Assembly: GCA_036272815.1 (NCBI GenBank)
Contig: DATAYA010000157.1
Coordinates: forward strand, 1-16,157
Source: DATAYA01 sp036272815
GTDB taxonomy: Bacteria; Pseudomonadota; Alphaproteobacteria; Acetobacterales; Acetobacteraceae
DNA length: 16,157 nucleotides
Reading direction: 5' to 3'
The position numbers and the translations under genes were made by a program. Positions within the stretch are counted from its first letter, which is position 1. Each line of letters begins with the position of its first letter. Positions 7,024 through 14,722 of the stretch are shown piece by piece. The notes beneath the pieces were generated by a model. It made no database searches. It had not been told where the DNA came from and worked only from the letters and a program-made list of their open reading frames with translations.

Positions 7024-7137
7024 AAGGCGAGGGCTCTGCCCTCGACCCGCCAAGGGCCTAGCCCTTGGAACCCTTCACATGGTGATGGGATCAAAGGGCC
7101 TCCCGGCCCTTTGCGGGTATGGGCAGAGCCCAGCCTT
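7024..7137. repeat. REP-like intergenic element able to form a three-way junction
   Basis: An outer stem pairs AAGGC + GGGCTCTGCCC (7024-7028, 7031-7041) with GGGCAGAGCCC + GCCTT (7121-7131, 7133-7137), interrupted only by a small GA/A bulge. Inside are two perfect hairpins: CCAAGGGC-CTA-GCCCTTGG (7050-7068) and CAAAGGGCC-TCCC-GGCCCTTTG (7092-7113). The left outer arm is also a palindrome by itself (7029-7043). The element fills nearly all of the gap between two convergent genes, so it may act as a bidirectional transcription end or RNA stabiliser. Neither hairpin is followed by a T-run, so it is not a classical terminator. Only one copy is present here; it resembles dispersed elements I recall from Acetobacteraceae, which I cannot confirm. 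Confidence 0.75.
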
Positions 7138-7152
7138 CTTACGGCGCCGAGA

Positions 7153-8931
7153 TCAGCGTCCCACCGCGTAGCCCTGCATCCCGCGCGGGTTGGCGCCGGC
7201 GAACATCTGGCCGTCCGGCTCCAGGCAGGCCGCGGAGAGCCGCCCTTCCGACCATTCGTCGCCCAGCTCCGCGCGATGTCCGCGCGCCTGCAATTCCGCC
7301 AGAACGGAGGTGGGATAGCGCCCTTCCAGCACCAGCTTTCCCGGTTGCGCGGCACGCGGCCAGAAGCTGCTCGGCCAGTGCTCGGAATGGAAGCTCGGCG
7401 CGTCGATCGCCTGCTGGATGGTGAGGTTGTGATGCACCCGGCGCAGGAAGAAGGTCAGCGACCACTGATCCTGCTGCTCGCCGCCCGGCGTGCCGAACGC
7501 CATCCACGGCACGCCGTCGCGCAGCGCCATGCTCGGCGTGAGCGTGGTGCGCGGGCGCTTGCGCGGTGCGAGGGAGTTCGGCAGGCCCTCGCGCAGCCAG
7601 AACATCTGCCCGCGCGTGCCGACGCAGAAGCCGAGGCCCGGCACCACCGGCGAGGATTGCAGCCAGCCGCCCGAAGGTGTGGCGCTGACCATGTTGCCGT
7701 GCCGGTCGATCACGTCGATATGGCAGGTATCGGCGCCGACGACGCCGAGCCGCGAGACCGTCGGCTCGCCCGCGCCCGCCTCGCGCGTCGCGTAGTCGGC
7801 GCGCGATGCCGCCTCGTGATCGACCCACGCCTCGAAGCCGGGCACCTTGCCGGGGCGGAGTGCGAGGGACGCGTCGCGGCCCACCAGCCTGCGCCGCGCA
7901 TCGTTGTATTCGGCGGAGAGCAGCGTCGCCAGCGGCACACGGACAAAATCCGGATCGCCGTAATAGGCCTCGCGATCGGCATAGGCGAGTTTTGCGCACT
8001 CGATCACTGTGTGGACGAATTCGGCGCCCATCGGGTCCATCGCGCCGATATCGCAGCCGCGCAGCAATGCGAGTTGCTGGAGAAATACCGGCCCCTGGCT
8101 CCACGGCCCGCATTTCAGCACGGTGTGCCGGCCGTAGTCGTAGGTGAGCGGCGCCTCGACGCTGGCATGCCAGCGCGCGAGGTCGTCCGCCGCGAGCAGG
8201 CCGCGATGCCGGCGGCCCGACACGTCGAGCACGTCCGTTCCCTGATAGAAGCGCCCGATAGCCTCGGCGACGAACCCGCGATACCAGGCGTCGCGCGCGG
8301 CCTCGATGCGGCCCTCGCGCGTGCTCCCCGCCGCCTCGCGCAGCACACGCTCCCAGGTGTCGGCCAGCGCCGGGCGCGCGAACAGCGTGCTCGGGCCGGG
8401 GACGTTGCCGCCGGGCAGGAAGACTTCGCGGCTCGAATGCCATTCCGCCTCGAACAGCGGCCGCACGCTCTCGATCGTTGCCGAAATCCGCGGCACGATA
8501 TGGATGCCGTGCCGCGCATAGCCGATCGCGAAGCCGAGCACGTCGGCCAGCTCCCAGCTTCCCCAGTCGCGCAGCAGCAGGCACCAGGCGTCGAACGCGC
8601 CGGGCACGACGGCGGGCAGCAATCCGGTGCCGGGCACGAGGTCGAGCCCGAGATCGGCGAAATGCGCGAGGCTCGCCGCCGCCGGCGAGACGCCCTGGCC
8701 GCAGATCACGCGTTGGGCGCCCGCGCGCGCGTCATGCAGGATAATCGGCACGTCGCCGCCCGGCCCGTTCAGATGCGGCTCGGCGACCTGCAGCACGAAG
8801 GCGGTCGCGGCGGCGGCGTCGAAGGCGTTGCCGCCGCGTTCCAGCACGGCCATGCCGACCTGGCTCGCGATCCAGTGGGTGCTGGCGACGACGCCGAATG
8901 TGCCGGCGATCTCCGGGCGGGTGGTGAACAT
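7153..8931 (-). CDS. Gamma-glutamyltransferase family protein (Ntn hydrolase)
   Basis: The 592-residue protein matches the GGT family throughout. The N-terminus has GVVASTHWIASQVGMAVLER and GGNAFDAAAAT, then NGPGGD. The autoprocessing/catalytic threonine is Thr402 in GADTCHIDVID, aligned with the TTH motif of standard enzymes, where the second Thr is here Cys. An FGTPGG oxyanion-type motif and NLTIQQAIDAP occur in the small subunit. The proenzyme should cleave itself before Thr402 into about 401- and 191-residue subunits. No signal peptide is visible, so it is probably cytosolic, unlike the periplasmic E. coli Ggt. Substrates could be gamma-glutamyl amides or, as in some family members, acylated beta-lactams. 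GGAG lies eight bases before the ATG. It is convergent with the ThDP enzyme gene and divergent from phnN. Confidence 0.92.
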   Translation of the reverse strand: MFTTRPEIAGTFGVVASTHWIASQVGMAVLERGGNAFDAAAATAFVLQVAEPHLNGPGGDVPIILHDARAGAQRVICGQGVSPAAASLAHFADLGLDLVPGTGLLPAVVPGAFDAWCLLLRDWGSWELADVLGFAIGYARHGIHIVPRISATIESVRPLFEAEWHSSREVFLPGGNVPGPSTLFARPALADTWERVLREAAGSTREGRIEAARDAWYRGFVAEAIGRFYQGTDVLDVSGRRHRGLLAADDLARWHASVEAPLTYDYGRHTVLKCGPWSQGPVFLQQLALLRGCDIGAMDPMGAEFVHTVIECAKLAYADREAYYGDPDFVRVPLATLLSAEYNDARRRLVGRDASLALRPGKVPGFEAWVDHEAASRADYATREAGAGEPTVSRLGVVGADTCHIDVIDRHGNMVSATPSGGWLQSSPVVPGLGFCVGTRGQMFWLREGLPNSLAPRKRPRTTLTPSMALRDGVPWMAFGTPGGEQQDQWSLTFFLRRVHHNLTIQQAIDAPSFHSEHWPSSFWPRAAQPGKLVLEGRYPTSVLAELQARGHRAELGDEWSEGRLSAACLEPDGQMFAGANPRGMQGYAVGR

Positions 8932-8947
8932 CGTGTGTGCTCCGGTT

Positions 8948-8967
8948 GCGTAGCCGCGAGGCTACGC
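8948..8967. promoter_or_regulatory. Hairpin with GCGA loop between ggt-like gene and phnN
   Basis: GCGTAGCC-GCGA-GGCTACGC is a perfect 8-bp inverted repeat with a GNRA-type tetraloop, in the 86-base divergent gap 8932-9017. Flanking TT and AA (8946-8947, 8969-8970) extend it imperfectly. It lies 17 bases upstream of the ggt-like start and 50 bases upstream of phnN. It could be an operator for either gene or a hairpin in the ggt leader. A TTGACG (minus strand, 8981-8986) upstream of it could be a -35 for the ggt-like gene, but no good -10 follows. Confidence 0.35.
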
Positions 8968-9017
8968 GCAAGGTCCGCCGCGTCAATCCAAAGTCTATGG
9001 ATTTCATGGGAGCAGGC

Positions 9018-9566
9018 ATGCTGGTGGCGGTCGTGGGACCTTCGGGGGCAGGCAAGGACACGCTCATCAACGCCGCCCGCGGCCTGCTCCGCGCCCAGGA
9101 CAAGTTCTATTTCGTCCGCCGCACCGTCACCCGCCCGGCGCTCGATGTCGAGGACCACGAGGTCATCGACGAGCGAACCTTCGTGGCGCGACAGGAGGCC
9201 GGCGCCTACGCGCTGACATGGCGCGCGCACGGGCTGTACTACGGCATTCCGACGGAGATCACGCTGCGTTCGGCGGAAGGCAGGATCGTGGTCGCCAGCC
9301 TGTCGCGGACCGTGCTCGCAGAGGCGGCGACGCGATTCCCGCTGCATGTCGTGGAGGTCACGGCACCCCCCGACGTGCTGGCCCGCCGGCTCGCCGCCCG
9401 CGGGCGGGAGGACGCGGTCGCGATCGCCGGACGGCTGTCGCGGTCCGTGAGGCTGCCGGCAGGGTTGCCGCGCGATATGCTGATGAATGACGGTACCGTC
9501 GAGCAGGGCGGCCGGAAGCTGGTCGCTATCCTGCACCGGTTAGCGGCAGCCGCTCCGCCAGCATGA
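9018..9566 (+). CDS. phnN: Ribose 1,5-bisphosphate phosphokinase PhnN
   Basis: The 182-residue P-loop kinase has the Walker A motif GPSGAGKDT at residues 7-15. The guanylate-kinase-like segments FYFVRRTVTRPA and ALTWRAHGLYYGIP follow, as in PhnN. It phosphorylates ribose 1,5-bisphosphate to PRPP with ATP, the last step of the C-P lyase route. The ATG at 9018 was chosen because GGGAG lies five bases upstream and the protein then starts directly with the first beta strand; the frame is open to 8937 without a better start. E. coli PhnN is 185 residues. Unlike in E. coli, the gene is not in the main operon. It has its own promoter region and runs toward it, overlapping the DUF1045 gene by 41 bases tail to tail. 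Confidence 0.92.
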   Translation: MLVAVVGPSGAGKDTLINAARGLLRAQDKFYFVRRTVTRPALDVEDHEVIDERTFVARQEAGAYALTWRAHGLYYGIPTEITLRSAEGRIVVASLSRTVLAEAATRFPLHVVEVTAPPDVLARRLAARGREDAVAIAGRLSRSVRLPAGLPRDMLMNDGTVEQGGRKLVAILHRLAAAAPPA

Positions 9567-10197
9567 ACGGCGCGCCGGGGGCGGCCTCGGTGAACAGGCA
9601 GAGTTCAGAAACCCAGCGATCGACGTCGAGGGCTGCGGCAAGATGCGCCTCGGCCGCCGGGCGGACCGCCTCGTGTTCCGCGGGTGCAAGGCGTCGCGTC
9701 AGCGTCGCATGAAAGCGGAACGTGTCGAACACATAAGGGTATCCCCAGCGGCGGACATTCGCCTCCTCTGCGGCCGAGAGGCGGGCCGCAAGGCGGCGCG
9801 TCAGTTCCGCCTCGTCCGGCGGCGCACGGTGCTCATCGAGCCCCCCCACGCAGGCATCGGCGAACGCCTGGAGCGCCGGGCAGGGCGCGATCTCGCACAG
9901 GGCCAGAAAGCCGGAAAGCTCGGTGACCGCGAGCGCCGGCATCGGGAATGCGGCCGTGTGCGCCGCGAGATCGGCGGCATCGTCGCGGAAGGACTGCCAT
10001 GTGCTGCGCAGGCGCATCGGCGGCTTGAGCGTGCCGTGAAAGCCGTAGCGGCGTGGCTCGGCGGTGATCTCGGCGATGCCGGGCAGGTCCGGCTGGGCGA
10101 GCTGGCCGCCGGTCTCGGGGTCGCGCCCGAGCCACCCATTAGCGGTGGCCCAGAGCGGATCGTCCGCGGCCGGCGCCCAGTAGAGGGCGACCCTCAT
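9526..10197 (-). CDS. DUF1045 phosphonate-metabolism protein, 2H-phosphoesterase-like
   Basis: The 223-residue protein begins MRVALYWAPAADDPLWATAN, the hallmark of DUF1045 proteins found in phn operons. Two HxT motifs, His54-Gly-Thr56 in YGFHGTLKPP and His163-Ala-Thr165 in FRFHATLTRR, match the paired histidines of 2H phosphoesterases (2'-5' RNA ligase fold), which open cyclic phosphates. It is the last gene of the minus-strand phn operon, its ATG overlapping the phnM stop (ATGA). No phnP is in the window. A cyclic phosphodiesterase is needed between PhnJ and PhnN, so this protein is a good candidate for that step; this is inference from motif plus position. Its 3' end overlaps phnN by 41 bases. 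Confidence 0.88.
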   Translation of the reverse strand: MRVALYWAPAADDPLWATANGWLGRDPETGGQLAQPDLPGIAEITAEPRRYGFHGTLKPPMRLRSTWQSFRDDAADLAAHTAAFPMPALAVTELSGFLALCEIAPCPALQAFADACVGGLDEHRAPPDEAELTRRLAARLSAAEEANVRRWGYPYVFDTFRFHATLTRRLAPAEHEAVRPAAEAHLAAALDVDRWVSELCLFTEAAPGAPFMLAERLPLTGAG

Positions 10198-11333
10198 GCG
10201 ACCCGCGTGCCGGCCCGCCAGGTCTGCATCACCACCGGCATCCCGTCATGGACGCGCACCCGCACGAGGTCGGCGGCAAGCTCGGCCGCAATCGCGCCGC
10301 GGTCCTCCAGACCGGCGATGCGGGCCGGGTGCAGGCTGATGAGGGCGATCGCCTGCGGCAGCGGCAGCAGGCCGAGGGCGGCGGCACGGAACGCGGCCGT
10401 GACCATGCTGCCCGGCACGTAATCCGACGCGAGCGCGTCGAGCAGCCCCGCCGCCAGCAGCTCGGCGACCGCGACGTTGCCGGAATGCGAGCCGCCGCGC
10501 ACGACGTTCGGCGCGCCGCCGATCACGGCCATCCCGCGTGCCCGCGCCGCGCGCGCGGCCTCGACCGTGACCGGGAACTCGCTGATCGCGATGCCGTCGC
10601 GGTGGTTCTCCTCCACCTCGTCCTCAGTACGGTCGTCGTGGCTTGCGATCGCGACGCCGATGCCGCGCAGGCGGCCGAGCAGTGTCTGCCGGTTCGGGTC
10701 GCGCAGCTCCGCCCGGCGGTCCAGCATTTCGGTGATGCGGCGCTCGATCGTTTCGTCGTCCTCGCCGTCGCGGCGGCGGAGGATGCGGTAGCGGTCGAGG
10801 TCGGCGTATTGCCCGACACCCGGACTGTGGTCCATCAGGCTCGCCAGCCGCACCAGCGCATGATCGGCGGCGGCTTCCAGCAGGTCGGCGGTGTCGGGGG
10901 CGGGCACTTCGCAGCGCAGGTGCAGAAGATGCTCGATCCGCAGCAGCCCGGTGCCCGCGAGCCCGTCGAGATCGAGGACCGCCTCCTGATAGGTCCGGTT
11001 GCGGTCCTTCTCATAGCCGAGATCGCCGACGCAGAGCGCGTCGAACACGGTGGTCACGCCGGCGACGGCGCATTGTGCGTCGTGCGCGATCATCGCCTCG
11101 CGCGACGGCCAGCGCGCGCTGCTGCGCGGATGCACCTGGCGTTCGAGGTTGTCGGAATGGAGGTCGACGGCACCCGGGATCAGCGTGTCGCCGCCGAGGT
11201 CGATCGCGCCAGGCGCGTCGCTGCGGCCGGCGTCGATCGCGGCGATGCAGCCGTCGCGCAGCAGCAGCGTGCCGGGCATCGTCTCGCGCGGCAGGACGAG
11301 AAGCGCGTTGGTGAGGATGGTCTCGGCGGTCAT
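10194..11333 (-). CDS. phnM: Ribose 1-phosphonate 5-triphosphate diphosphatase PhnM
   Basis: The 379-residue protein is an amidohydrolase-superfamily member of the same length as E. coli PhnM (378). Metal-site motifs are visible: AVDLHSDNLE with His59 and Asp61, EHLLHLRCE near 135, IASHDDRTEDE near 230 and LASDYVPGS near 310. It removes pyrophosphate from 5-triphosphoribosyl 1-phosphonate, giving the 5-phospho substrate for PhnJ. Its start overlaps the phnL stop and its stop overlaps the DUF1045 start, both as ATGA. Confidence 0.96.
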   Translation of the reverse strand: MTAETILTNALLVLPRETMPGTLLLRDGCIAAIDAGRSDAPGAIDLGGDTLIPGAVDLHSDNLERQVHPRSSARWPSREAMIAHDAQCAVAGVTTVFDALCVGDLGYEKDRNRTYQEAVLDLDGLAGTGLLRIEHLLHLRCEVPAPDTADLLEAAADHALVRLASLMDHSPGVGQYADLDRYRILRRRDGEDDETIERRITEMLDRRAELRDPNRQTLLGRLRGIGVAIASHDDRTEDEVEENHRDGIAISEFPVTVEAARAARARGMAVIGGAPNVVRGGSHSGNVAVAELLAAGLLDALASDYVPGSMVTAAFRAAALGLLPLPQAIALISLHPARIAGLEDRGAIAAELAADLVRVRVHDGMPVVMQTWRAGTRVA

Positions 11334-12031
11334 GCGGCGTCCTGCAAGGGAGTGAGCGTCAGCACACGATCGGCGATCGCGTCGCGCACGGCAATGTCAT
11401 GCGCGATCAGCACGATCGCTGTCCCAGCTGCCTTCGCCTCCTGCACCAGCGTGATCGCCCCGTCGCGGTTCCCGGCATCGAGCGATGCGGTCGGCTCGTC
11501 GAGCAGCAGCACCGGACGGGGGGCAATGAAGCCGCGGGCGAGATTGACGCGCTGCTGCTCGCCGCCGGAGAAGGTGGCGGGCGGGAGCGCGTGCAGCCGC
11601 CGCGGAATGCCGAGCCGCTCCAGCAGGGCGCGGGCCGCCGCACGCGCCGCGTCCGGCGGGGTGCCGCGCGCGATCGCGGCCTCGGCCACGATGTCGAGCG
11701 CCGGGACGCGCGGAACCACGCGCAGGAACTGGCTGACATAGCCGAGCGTCTCGGCGCGGATCTCGAGAATGGTGCGCGGCTCGGCGCGCGCGAGGTCGAC
11801 CATCTCGCCGCGATGGCGCACCAGGATACGGCCCCCGCCGACGCGGTAGTTGCCGTACAGGCTGCGCAGCAGCGTGGTCTTGCCCGCGCCCGAGGGACCG
11901 CCAAGGGCGACGCATTCCCCGGCATGGATTTCGAGCGAGACGCCGCGCAGCACCGGCAGCACCATCCCGCCGCGCAGATGCAGCGTGAACGCCTTGTCGA
12001 GCCCCTCGGCCCGCACCATCACCGCGCTCAT
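11330..12031 (-). CDS. phnL: C-P lyase complex ATP-binding protein PhnL
   Basis: The 233-residue ABC-type ATPase has Walker A GPSGAGKTT at 45-53, Q-loop Gln101, signature FSGGEQQR at 154-161, Walker B VLLLDEP with Asp178-Glu179, and switch His211. There are no transmembrane segments and no permease nearby. PhnL is needed together with PhnG, H and I to couple phosphonate to the ribose of ATP with release of adenine. It is coupled by ATGA overlaps to phnK upstream and phnM downstream. It is told from PhnK by the LHLRGG…LPVLRGVSLEI N-terminus and the shorter length. Confidence 0.95.
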   Translation of the reverse strand: MSAVMVRAEGLDKAFTLHLRGGMVLPVLRGVSLEIHAGECVALGGPSGAGKTTLLRSLYGNYRVGGGRILVRHRGEMVDLARAEPRTILEIRAETLGYVSQFLRVVPRVPALDIVAEAAIARGTPPDAARAAARALLERLGIPRRLHALPPATFSGGEQQRVNLARGFIAPRPVLLLDEPTASLDAGNRDGAITLVQEAKAAGTAIVLIAHDIAVRDAIADRVLTLTPLQDAA

Positions 12032-12801
12032 GCCGCGAGCACCGAGCTGACCAGCAACTGCGTGTAGGCGTGCTGCGGATCATCGAGCACCTGGTCGGTG
12101 AGGCCCGCCTCCACCACCTGGCCCCGCTGCATCACCATGATCCGGCCCGCGAGCAGGCGTGCGACCGCGATGTCGTGCGTGACCAGCACGACGGCGATGC
12201 CGAGGCGCGACACCAGGTTGCGGATCAGGTCGAGCAGCCGCGCCTGCACCGAGACGTCGAGCCCGCCCGTGGGCTCGTCCATGAACACCAGCCGCGGATG
12301 CGTGACCAGCGTGCGCGCGATCTGCAAGCGTTGCAGCATCCCACCGGAAAAGGTGCGCGGCAGATCGTCGATGCGGTCAGCGTCGATTTCCACCTGCGCC
12401 AGCCAATCGAGCGCCGATTCGCGGATGTGGCCGTAATGCCGGGCGCCTTGCGCCATCAACCGCTCGCCGACATTGCCGCCGGCGCTGACATCCATGCGCA
12501 GGCTCTGTTTCGGGTCCTGCTGCACGAAACCCCAGTCGGAGCGGTGCAGCATGCGCAGCGCCGGCGCCGGCATCGCATGGACGTCGTGGCGAAGACCGGC
12601 GAGGTCGCGATACCAGACATGGCCGGCATCGGGTGCGAGCCGGCCCGACAGCACCTGGAGCAGCGTCGTCTTGCCGGAGCCGGATTCGCCGACGACCGCG
12701 AGCACCTCGCCGGGCCAGAGCGCGGCGTCGACGCCGTCGAGCGCGCGCGTGGCCGCGAAGGCGAGCGAGAGCGCCTCGGCCTGGAGCAGCGGCGCGGTCA
12801 T
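12028..12801 (-). CDS. phnK: C-P lyase complex ATP-binding protein PhnK
   Basis: The 257-residue ABC ATPase resembles oligopeptide-transport ATPases. It has Walker A GESGSGKTT at 38-46, Q-loop Gln95, signature FSGGMLQR at 151-158, Walker B LVFMDEP with Asp175-Glu176, and switch His209. PhnK docks as a dimer on the PhnGHIJ core at PhnJ. The ATG at 12801 overlaps the phnJ stop (ATGA), and family alignment begins there; the open frame continues to 12915 inside phnJ and is rejected. The phnL start overlaps its stop. Confidence 0.95.
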   Translation of the reverse strand: MTAPLLQAEALSLAFAATRALDGVDAALWPGEVLAVVGESGSGKTTLLQVLSGRLAPDAGHVWYRDLAGLRHDVHAMPAPALRMLHRSDWGFVQQDPKQSLRMDVSAGGNVGERLMAQGARHYGHIRESALDWLAQVEIDADRIDDLPRTFSGGMLQRLQIARTLVTHPRLVFMDEPTGGLDVSVQARLLDLIRNLVSRLGIAVVLVTHDIAVARLLAGRIMVMQRGQVVEAGLTDQVLDDPQHAYTQLLVSSVLAA

Positions 12802-13634
12802 GCTGCCGCCCGGTCGCGGCGCTGTTCGCAGTAGTCGGTATCGGAGCAGACGAACATCCGCCCGCCTCGGTCGTCGGTCACCACCTCGTCGAGATAGCTG
12901 TCGCGGGCGCCGCACAGCGCGCAGGCATGCGGCGCGCGGGTGGCACGGAACGGGTGGTCGTCGAAATCGAGCGAGCGCACCTCGGTGTGCGGCGGTATCG
13001 CGTAGATGCGCTTCTCGCGGCCGGCGCCGAACAATTGCAGTGCGCCCATGCGGTGCATCTTCGGATTGTCGAAGGCGGGGATCGGCGACGGCGACATCAG
13101 GTAGCGGCCGGCGACCATCACCGGATAGTCGTAGCTGATCGAGACGTGGCCAAGACGCGCGATGTCCTCGTAGAGCTTAACGTGCATCAGCCCGTAATCG
13201 GCGAGCGCGTGCATCCGCGTCGTCTCGGCGCGGCGCGGCTCGAGCTTGTACAGCGGCTCCGGCTGCGGCACCTGATAGACGATGATCTGATCGTCCCGCA
13301 GCGCCGTCTCCGGGATGCGGTGCCGGGTCTGGATCACGCTCGCCTCCGCCGTGCGCGTGGTCGTGCGCACGCCCGCGGTGCGGCCGAAGAAGCGGCGGAT
13401 CGAGACCGCGTTGGTGGTGTCGTCGGCCCCCTGGTCGATCACCTTGAGCACGTCGGCCGAACCCAGGATCGACGCCGTCACCTGGATGCCGCCGGTGCCC
13501 CAGCCGTACGGCAGCGGCATCTCGCGCGAGCCGAACGGCACCTGGTGGCCGGGGATCGCGACCGCCTTCAGGATCGCGCGGCGCACCATGCGCTTGGTCT
13601 GCTCGTCGAGATAGGCGAAGTTGTAGCCTTCCAT
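12798..13634 (-). CDS. phnJ: Carbon-phosphorus lyase PhnJ (radical SAM)
   Basis: The 278-residue protein is the C-P bond-cleaving enzyme. The cysteine pattern is exactly C-X2-C-X21-C-X5-C at Cys238, 241, 263 and 269. This equals E. coli Cys241, 244, 266 and 272 with a constant shift of three. The first three hold the 4Fe-4S cluster and the last forms the thiyl radical. Gly29 in AIPGHQVPF equals the glycyl-radical Gly32 with the same shift. It converts 5-phosphoribosyl 1-phosphonate to the 1,2-cyclic phosphate plus alkane (methane from methylphosphonate). The start MEGYNFAYLDE overlaps the phnI stop by one base (TGATG). A longer frame to 13961 within phnI is rejected. All active-site residues are present. 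Confidence 0.97.
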   Translation of the reverse strand: MEGYNFAYLDEQTKRMVRRAILKAVAIPGHQVPFGSREMPLPYGWGTGGIQVTASILGSADVLKVIDQGADDTTNAVSIRRFFGRTAGVRTTTRTAEASVIQTRHRIPETALRDDQIIVYQVPQPEPLYKLEPRRAETTRMHALADYGLMHVKLYEDIARLGHVSISYDYPVMVAGRYLMSPSPIPAFDNPKMHRMGALQLFGAGREKRIYAIPPHTEVRSLDFDDHPFRATRAPHACALCGARDSYLDEVVTDDRGGRMFVCSDTDYCEQRRDRAAA

Positions 13635-14722
13635 CACTCGGCCGCCTCCTGCAGCGTCGCCTCGGCATCGCGCCGCATCCGCCGTATCGTCTCCAGCTCG
13701 CTCTGGAAATCGACGTAGTGCGGCAGCTTGAGGTGCTCGACGAAGCCGGTCGCCTCCACGTTGTCGCAATGCGAGAGCACGAATTCCTGCATCTGCCCGG
13801 GCGCCGTGACGTCCTCGCCCAGTTCCTCGGCGCGCAGCGCGCGATCGACCAGCGCCATCGCCATCGCGCGGCGGTCGGCATGGCCGAAGGCGAGACCGTA
13901 TCCACGGGTAAATTGTGGCGGCACGGTGCGGCTGCCGTGGAACTGGTTCACCATCTGGCATTCGGTGAGCGTGAGCTCTCCGATCTCGACGGCGAAGCCG
14001 AGTTCCGGCGGCACGATCTCGACCGCGATTTCGCCCACGCGGATTTCGCCCGCGAAGGGATGAGCGTTGCCGTAGCCACGCTGTGTGGAGTAGCCGAGAC
14101 CGAGCAGAAATCCCTCGTCGCCTCGCGCCAGCGCCTGCAAGCGCAGATCGCGTGCGGCAGGAAAGGAAATCGGATCGCGCGTGATGTCGCCGGTCGTGGC
14201 GTCGGACGGCGCGCCGTCGGCCTCGATCAGGCCCTCCCCGCCGAGAATATCGGTCACCCGCGGCGAAGGTTGCGGATCGGCCGCGGTTTCGGGTGCCGGC
14301 GGCGGCGGCAGTCCGGCGGCGAGCGCGAAATCGAGCAGGCGGTGCGTGTAGTCCGTCGTCGGCCCGAGCACCTGGCCGCCGGGGAGGTCCTTGAACACCG
14401 CCGAGATGCGCCGCCGCACCGCCATCGCCTCCGTCTGCACCGGCGCCGAGACGGCAAAGCGCGGCAGCGTGGTGCGGTATGCGCGCAGCAGGAAAGCCGC
14501 CTCGATCAGGTCGCCCTGCGCCTGCTTGATTGCCAGCGCCGCGAGCGACGGATCATACAGCGAGCCCTCCGCCATCACCCGATCGACCGCACGGCCGAGT
14601 TGTTCTGTGATCTGCCGGGTCGCGAGGTCCGGGTGATCGGGATCGCCGCGCCGCTCCTCCGCAAGCCATGCGTGCGCCGCCTCGATCGCGCGCTCGCCGC
14701 CCTTGACTGCAACGTAGGGCAT
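13634..14722 (-). CDS. phnI: C-P lyase core subunit PhnI (nucleosidase/phosphonate-ribosyl transfer)
   Basis: The 362-residue protein (E. coli 354) starts MPYVAVKGGERAIEAAH, the typical PhnI N-terminus, and contains NQFHGSRTVPPQFTRGYGLAFGHADRRAMAM. Near the C-terminus, HLKLPHYVDFQ gives His330 and His335, matching the zinc-binding His328/His333 pair of E. coli PhnI. It catalyses replacement of the adenine of ATP by phosphonate together with PhnG, H and L. A proline-rich, less conserved stretch (PPPPAPETAADPQPSPR) near 140-155 is a likely loop insertion. Start and stop each overlap the neighbour by one base (TGATG). The frame stays open upstream to 15061, inside phnH, which is rejected. Confidence 0.96.
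   Translation of the reverse strand: MPYVAVKGGERAIEAAHAWLAEERRGDPDHPDLATRQITEQLGRAVDRVMAEGSLYDPSLAALAIKQAQGDLIEAAFLLRAYRTTLPRFAVSAPVQTEAMAVRRRISAVFKDLPGGQVLGPTTDYTHRLLDFALAAGLPPPPAPETAADPQPSPRVTDILGGEGLIEADGAPSDATTGDITRDPISFPAARDLRLQALARGDEGFLLGLGYSTQRGYGNAHPFAGEIRVGEIAVEIVPPELGFAVEIGELTLTECQMVNQFHGSRTVPPQFTRGYGLAFGHADRRAMAMALVDRALRAEELGEDVTAPGQMQEFVLSHCDNVEATGFVEHLKLPHYVDFQSELETIRRMRRDAEATLQEAAE

Noticed and set aside
5176..7053. 625-codon minus-strand frame opposite the ThDP enzyme
   Set aside because: Shadow of a gene with intact ThDP motifs; no domain, composition dominated by Arg and His.
7050..7113. Intrinsic terminators for the two convergent genes
   Set aside because: The hairpins are strong but no T-run follows on either strand, so I kept only the repeat-element call.
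7111..9216. 701-codon plus-strand frame opposite the GGT-family gene
   Set aside because: Shadow frame running also into phnN out of frame; no recognisable domain.
13635..13961. Upstream extension of phnJ
   Set aside because: It reads through phnI in another frame; PhnJ homology starts at MEGYNFAYLDE.
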